From positions 1 to 8,995 of the forward strand of contig JAEYVW010000184.1 of the NCBI GenBank assembly GCA_023429365.1: a stretch of DNA of 8,995 nucleotides, given 5' to 3'. Position 1 is the stretch's first letter. The number at the start of each line of letters is the position of its first letter. Both the position numbers and the translations under genes were made by a program. Below, piece by piece: positions 5,273 to 8,995 of the stretch. Origin of the DNA: Bacteroidota bacterium (GTDB lineage Bacteria; Bacteroidota; Bacteroidia; Chitinophagales; Chitinophagaceae). The notes beneath the pieces are model-generated. The model ran no database searches. It was not told where the DNA came from and worked only from the letters and a program-made list of their open reading frames with translations.

Positions 5273-5659
5273 ATGAACGGTCCAGAAGTTTTAGTTCCAG
5301 TAACCATGTTCGCAGGAGGGTTTGCGATGATATTCGGTATCTACTACCTGAAAACCCGGCAGAATATGGCCATGATCGAAAAAGGTATGAATCCCAAAGA
5401 ATTTGCTAATCGCCCGGCACCCTATAAGAATTTGAAATGGGCCCTTCTCCTGATCGGGGCGGGTGTGGGATTGTTCCTGGCTTATTTACTCGACAACTAT
5501 GTATTATACGGTAGCATGACGCCAACCCGACATTATGATGATGACAAGAATGTACCCATCTATTTTGCGTTGATCGCGATCGGTGGCGGCCTGGGTCTTT
5601 TCGGATCATACAGGATTGAAAAGAAATGGTGGGATGAGAATAAAACTGGTAATCACTAA
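5273..5659 (+). CDS. Small DUF6249-like inner-membrane protein
   Basis: This 128-residue protein has three predicted membrane segments: about 6-27, 55-75 and 95-114. A cytoplasmic-type loop with NMAMIEKGMNPKEF (31-44) follows the first segment. The 'ALIEKG' motif after the first segment, and the glycine-rich second and third segments, resemble the DUF6249 family of Bacteroidota; this is family memory, not a search result. The end is hydrophilic (EKKWWDENKTGNH). The start ATG follows an A-rich leader typical of the phylum. The gene is divergent from the sigma operon, has two copies of the putative sigma promoter in front of it and has its own terminator. It is therefore the likely local target of the sigma factor, perhaps part of an envelope-stress response (inference). 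No enzymatic motif is visible. Confidence 0.85.
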   Translation: MNGPEVLVPVTMFAGGFAMIFGIYYLKTRQNMAMIEKGMNPKEFANRPAPYKNLKWALLLIGAGVGLFLAYLLDNYVLYGSMTPTRHYDDDKNVPIYFALIAIGGGLGLFGSYRIEKKWWDENKTGNH

Positions 5660-5674
5660 TTATAGGTAAGCAGG

Positions 5675-5700
5675 AAGCCCGGGTTTGACCCGGGTTTTTT
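5675..5700 (+). terminator. Intrinsic terminator of the DUF6249-like gene
   Basis: CCCGGGT (5678-5684) and ACCCGGG (5688-5694) form a 7-bp G/C stem with a TTG loop, extended by AAG/TTT pairs and followed by TTTTTT (5695-5700). It begins 15 bases after the stop codon. There is no T-run on the other side, so it should not serve the convergent protease gene. Confidence 0.95.
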
Positions 5701-5798
5701 ATTCTACATCGGTTGACATATGTGTAAACAAGCGAGCAGAATGTTATCTATCCACAAATCGAAATGACCAGCTCCCATTTACCAATTACCTTGTTTTG

Positions 5799-7388
5799 TT
5801 ACTTAAATTCTTCCAGCGCTTTTTTTACCATGGCGTCCTGCGCGTTCAACACCTGGAAATAACCGCTGTTTCTCCACCGGAATCTGCCCAGGTAAGCTAC
5901 TAACCTTCTTTGCAGCGATTCTTTTTGTTTCGCTGAGAGTATTCCAAGGTTTACAGAATCTTTAAGTGATGCATAGCTTGCAAACTGTTCCCACATTTCA
6001 TCTTTCTTATCAAAATTTCGGGCATAGTCGCCGGCATTGTCATATTTGTCAATATGCGATCTATTGCGGAGATAGTAGGTGTAGACAAAATTGTTGAAAC
6101 TGCTATTGACAAATAACCTGTTGATTCCCGGAGGGTAGGATGCGGTATCAATGGGGACAAAGATATCGGGCATTATACCTCCGCCACCGTACACGATATG
6201 ACCGGCGGGTGTTTTATACTCCTGTCCATTGTTTATTTTATTCGAATCGGCATACAGGGATTCTCCATTAGAGAATCGCTCCCAGATTTCGTCCATATAA
6301 ACCTTCTTACCCTGTCCATATGATCGTTGAATGCTTCTACCGAGGGGTGTGAAGTATCGCGCTACCGTAAGCCTGATTGCTGATCCATCACTCAGTTGAT
6401 ATTGTTCCTGCACCAGTCCTTTACCAAATGTGCGTCTGCCGATGATGGTGGCACGATCCCAGTCCTGAAGTGCGCCTGCGAGTACTTCACTGGCACTTGC
6501 AGAAAGTTCATCAACGAGTATGCTAAGTTTTCCTTTTTCAAATAGTCCCGGTCTTTTGCAGCGGTACTCCCTTTTCTTGCTGTTGGTGCCTTCAGTGTAC
6601 ACCACCAGCCGATCGCTATCGAGAAATTCATCGGCCATATCGATGGCTTCATTCATGTAACCGCCACCATTGCCGCGCAAATCGAGGATGAGTTCACCAA
6701 GTCCCTGTTTAACCAGGCTTTCAAGCGCCGCCATAAACTCTTCGTAACTATTCTCGGTGAACTTATTCAGTTTAATGTACCCTGTTATCTTATCGATCAT
6801 GTAAGCGGCATCAACTGATGAAACCGGGATCACGCCGCGAGTTACCTGGATCGTTTTTATGTCCCGGCCTCTTAAAATCTGGATAGCGGCAACAGAACCA
6901 CGCTCGCCGCGGATATATTCCTTTATCTTTTCTGTTGTAACGGATTTGCCTGTCAGGGTCGAGTCATTTACCTTAAGCAATTTGTCTCCAATCTGCAAAC
7001 CGGCTTTCTCACTGGGTCCACCAGGGACTACATACATCACATTCACGGTGTCGCTGAATATATTGAATTCAACGCCTATGCCGTCAAAGATACCAGCGAG
7101 ATCTTCGTTGGCTTCTTTCAATTCAACTGGTGGAAAATAAACTGAGTGCGGATCAAGTTCATTCATCATGGCTTTGATGGCGCCTCTTTGGACAGAGTCG
7201 AGATTTACTTTGTCAACATATCTTAGTCGTATGAGATCAAGTGCTTCCTGTAAGGTAGAAGGCGTCGTGTTTTTGAAAAAACCCTTACTTGTACCTTTAT
7301 TATTCATCTTGTATCCCAGAAACATTCCCGCGATCAATACCAATGAAAAAATAAGCGGTAGCCAAACCTGAAGTTTTTTATTTCGCAT
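5799..7388 (-). CDS. Membrane-anchored S41 (CtpA/Prc-type) C-terminal processing protease
   Basis: This 529-residue serine protease probably acts in the periplasm on the C-termini of envelope proteins. An N-terminal hydrophobic segment (about 8-26, VWLPLIFSLVLIAGMFLGY) has no lipobox cysteine, so it is an anchor or uncleaved signal. Residues 44-98 are the usual CtpA N-terminal helical region. A PDZ domain spans about 100-185, with GIGVEF as the peptide-binding loop. The S41 core is about 195-415. The catalytic serine is S298 in SASASE, the lysine K323 in RTFGKG and the glutamine Q327; the S-to-K distance of 25 and K-to-Q of 4 match known CtpA enzymes. LDLRGNGGG (236-244) is the conserved strand of the core. 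A tail of about 110 residues, rich in aromatic and charged residues, follows. The start ATG at 7386-7388 is the first in frame before the hydrophobic segment. It is divergent from the kinase gene and convergent with the DUF6249-like gene. Substrates are unknown. Confidence 0.95.
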   Translation of the reverse strand: MRNKKLQVWLPLIFSLVLIAGMFLGYKMNNKGTSKGFFKNTTPSTLQEALDLIRLRYVDKVNLDSVQRGAIKAMMNELDPHSVYFPPVELKEANEDLAGIFDGIGVEFNIFSDTVNVMYVVPGGPSEKAGLQIGDKLLKVNDSTLTGKSVTTEKIKEYIRGERGSVAAIQILRGRDIKTIQVTRGVIPVSSVDAAYMIDKITGYIKLNKFTENSYEEFMAALESLVKQGLGELILDLRGNGGGYMNEAIDMADEFLDSDRLVVYTEGTNSKKREYRCKRPGLFEKGKLSILVDELSASASEVLAGALQDWDRATIIGRRTFGKGLVQEQYQLSDGSAIRLTVARYFTPLGRSIQRSYGQGKKVYMDEIWERFSNGESLYADSNKINNGQEYKTPAGHIVYGGGGIMPDIFVPIDTASYPPGINRLFVNSSFNNFVYTYYLRNRSHIDKYDNAGDYARNFDKKDEMWEQFASYASLKDSVNLGILSAKQKESLQRRLVAYLGRFRWRNSGYFQVLNAQDAMVKKALEEFK

Positions 7389-7472
7389 CTTCTATCTTTA
7401 CATTAATTTGGCGCAAAATACTGGATTTGAGCGGAATGTTGTTTTCGTTCATCCATTTCAACAAATCTTTAT
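7389..7472. promoter_or_regulatory. Divergent intergenic region, protease and kinase genes
   Basis: Only 84 bases separate the two divergent start codons, so both promoters must lie here or overlap the coding ends. I find no exact match to the Bacteroidota -7 consensus TAnnTTTG; the closest, TATTTTG on the minus strand, has one spacer base too few. Neither start has a Shine-Dalgarno site. Confidence 0.4.
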
Positions 7473-8315
7473 ATGCCTTCTGTAAAACTGATAGCTGACA
7501 GCGGTGCTACAAAAGCTGAGTGGACACTAATAGACGAGAAGAAAAATAAAACAATTCTTACCCAGGGGATAAGTCCGTACTTTTTAAATCGTGAACAGAT
7601 AAGGGAGTTACTCTTGAATGAACTGAAACCTAAAATGAAGAATGTCCGGGTTGATGAGGTTTTTTTTTATGGTACGGGATGCGCCAACCCCGACAATGCC
7701 AAACTGGTGAAGAACGCGCTTAAAGACGTATTTCCCGAATCTAAAGTGGACGTAAATCACGATCTGCTGGCAGCTGCCCGCGCTTTATGCGGACACAGCA
7801 GGGGTATTGCCTGTATACTGGGTACCGGATCTAATTCATGCTACTACAACGGGAAAAAGATCGTACAAAATAGTCCGGGACTCGGGTATGTGCTGGGTGA
7901 TGAAGGGAGTGGCGCCTATATGGGAAAAAGGGTGTTACAATATTACCTGTACAATACTTTTGATGATGAATTAAAAGGTCGATTTGATCTTAAGTACCTG
8001 ACCAATTCTTCCGAAATATTGGAAAATGTTTATAAGAATCCCTTGCCTAATCGTTATCTTGCCGGCTTTGTTATGTTCCTGGCCGAGAACAGGGGACACT
8101 ATATGATTGAAAATATCATTGAAGATTGCCTGAATGATTTTTTCTTTACACATTTATGCAGGTATAAAGAATCAAAGGCGTTACCGGTGAATTTTGTAGG
8201 CAGTGTGGCTTATGGATTCCGTGATGTACTGCAGGAACTATGCAATAGTTACGAGTTTAAACTGGGAAAAGTATTAAAAAAACCTATGAGCGGTCTCATA
8301 GAATACCATAGCTAA
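7473..8315 (+). CDS. BadF/NagK-type amino-sugar kinase, probable MurNAc (or GlcNAc) kinase
   Basis: This 280-residue ATPase of the BadF/BadG/BcrA/BcrD and N-acetylglucosamine kinase family (ASKHA fold) should phosphorylate an N-acetylated amino sugar at O6 in the cytoplasm. ADSGATKAEW (8-17) is the first phosphate motif, with D9. NHDLLAAARA (95-104) carries the likely catalytic aspartate D97. ILGTGSNS (115-122) is the second phosphate motif. GLGYVLGDEGSGAYMG (136-151) is the family signature, and FVGSVAYGF (241-249) is the adenosine-binding stretch. Length is normal. murQ starts 10 bases after the stop, so the two are probably co-transcribed. Since MurQ needs MurNAc-6-phosphate and no PTS transporter gene is in view, MurNAc is the best guess for the substrate, as with the MurK kinases known from Tannerella and Clostridium. 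GlcNAc kinase is the alternative. No Shine-Dalgarno site is visible. Confidence 0.92.
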   Translation: MPSVKLIADSGATKAEWTLIDEKKNKTILTQGISPYFLNREQIRELLLNELKPKMKNVRVDEVFFYGTGCANPDNAKLVKNALKDVFPESKVDVNHDLLAAARALCGHSRGIACILGTGSNSCYYNGKKIVQNSPGLGYVLGDEGSGAYMGKRVLQYYLYNTFDDELKGRFDLKYLTNSSEILENVYKNPLPNRYLAGFVMFLAENRGHYMIENIIEDCLNDFFFTHLCRYKESKALPVNFVGSVAYGFRDVLQELCNSYEFKLGKVLKKPMSGLIEYHS

Positions 8316-8325
8316 AAGATGAAGT

Positions 8326-8995
8326 ATGGCATTTGAAAAGATTACAGAGAAGTCGAGTTTGTATCATAACCTGGAAAAAATGAGTGTGGCTGAGTTGCTG
8401 GTCAACATCAACAAGGAGGATCAACTGGTGCCGGATGCTGTGGCACGGGCCATACCACAGATTGAGAAGTTAGTCGAGGCAGTAAGTGATAAAATGCTGA
8501 TGGGTGGTCGGTTGTTTTATATTGGGGCTGGCACCAGCGGAAGGCTTGCTGTAGTCGATGCAAGCGAATGCCCTCCTACATATGGAGTGCCTTATGGTTT
8601 GGTAGTGGCTATCATTGCCGGCGGTGACAAAGCAATCACAACCGCTGTGGAATATGCAGAAGACGATAAAGAACAGGGTTGGAAAGACCTCCAGGTTCAT
8701 AATGTATCAGATAAAGATGTTGTGATCGGTATTGCAGCCAGCGGAACCACGCCCTATGTGATCGGCGCCCTGGAAGAATGCCGTAAACATGGTATTGTTA
8801 CGGGGAGCATTTCCTGTAATCCTGATTCCCCGGTCAGCGCTGCTGCCGATTTTCCTATTGAAGTCGTGGTGGGCCCCGAGTTTGTAACCGGTAGCACAAG
8901 AATGAAAAGTGGCACCGCGCAAAAGCTGGTGCTGAATATGATTTCCACTTCAGCAATGATCCAGTTGGGACGCGTGGAAGATAATAAGATGGTCA
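8326..8995 (+). CDS. murQ: N-acetylmuramic acid 6-phosphate etherase, MurQ (3' end outside window)
   Basis: MurQ cleaves the lactyl ether of MurNAc-6-phosphate to GlcNAc-6-phosphate and D-lactate in the cytoplasm, the committing step of MurNAc recycling. Here 223 codons are visible out of an expected 270-300; the frame is still open at the window end. The SIS sugar-phosphate fold is clear: YIGAGTSGRLAVVDASECPP (65-84) and GIAASGTTPYV (135-145). E81 (in SECPPTYG) and E112 (in YAEDD) align with the two catalytic glutamates known for the E. coli enzyme (Glu83 and Glu114). VTGSTRMKSGTAQKLVLNM (187-205) is the highly conserved C-terminal half. The ATG at 8326-8328 gives MAFEKITEKSSLYHNL, a normal MurQ N-terminus; an ATG at 8319 is out of frame and stops at once. 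It follows the kinase gene by 10 bases, forming a kinase-etherase operon. Confidence 0.97.
   Translation, partial: MAFEKITEKSSLYHNLEKMSVAELLVNINKEDQLVPDAVARAIPQIEKLVEAVSDKMLMGGRLFYIGAGTSGRLAVVDASECPPTYGVPYGLVVAIIAGGDKAITTAVEYAEDDKEQGWKDLQVHNVSDKDVVIGIAASGTTPYVIGALEECRKHGIVTGSISCNPDSPVSAAADFPIEVVVGPEFVTGSTRMKSGTAQKLVLNMISTSAMIQLGRVEDNKMV

Noticed and set aside
5107..5307. Minus-strand open frame of 66 codons in the divergent promoter region
   Set aside because: It overlaps both predicted promoters and the start of the DUF6249-like gene, and its translation is not protein-like.
8995..8995. Truncated or broken murQ
   Set aside because: The frame is open and well conserved to the last base, so the truncation is due to the window edge, not to a mutation.

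Overview
The window looks like chromosomal DNA of a member of the Bacteroidota, most likely Chitinophagaceae or a close relative (inference). Supporting features are A/T-rich leaders with few Shine-Dalgarno sites, a small membrane protein that looks like the DUF6249 family common in this phylum, a PTS-free kinase plus MurQ pair for MurNAc recycling, and a CtpA-type S41 protease with the long C-terminal tail seen in this phylum. No tRNA, rRNA, insertion sequence, phage gene or CRISPR array is visible.

Layout. Bases 1-193 are non-coding and carry a purine-rich repeat. Bases 194-1306 (minus) encode an unnamed 370-residue protein whose conserved residues fit an APH-like/protein-kinase-like fold. 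Bases 1307-2334 form a gene-poor kilobase. It holds a composite repeat array (four hairpin blocks joined by heptamer tandems), two strong isolated hairpins and a tract extremely rich in GGAT. Bases 2335-3693 (minus) encode a cystathionine beta-synthase-type PLP enzyme with two CBS domains. Bases 3729-5700 form a regulatory module: an ECF sigma factor and a membrane anti-sigma protein on the minus strand with their own terminator, and a divergent DUF6249-like membrane protein on the plus strand, also with its own terminator. Bases 5799-7388 (minus) encode a membrane-anchored S41 protease. Bases 7473-8995 (plus) encode a BadF/NagK-type amino-sugar kinase followed by murQ, which runs off the window.

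How the genes work together. The best-supported functional link is in the sigma module. The same bipartite sequence, TGTAACC-N12-CTGTAGTC-N-TAT, occurs three times with identical spacing: once in front of the sigma gene on the minus strand and twice in tandem in front of the DUF6249-like gene on the plus strand. This is what an autoregulated ECF sigma factor with an adjacent divergent target would look like. The kinase and MurQ form an obvious two-step pathway from MurNAc to GlcNAc-6-phosphate. The other genes are independent units.

I did not find a clear multi-gene system of a new kind. The items most worth following are the three-copy ECF promoter, the kinase-fold hypothetical protein, and the composite repeat plus GGAT tract.
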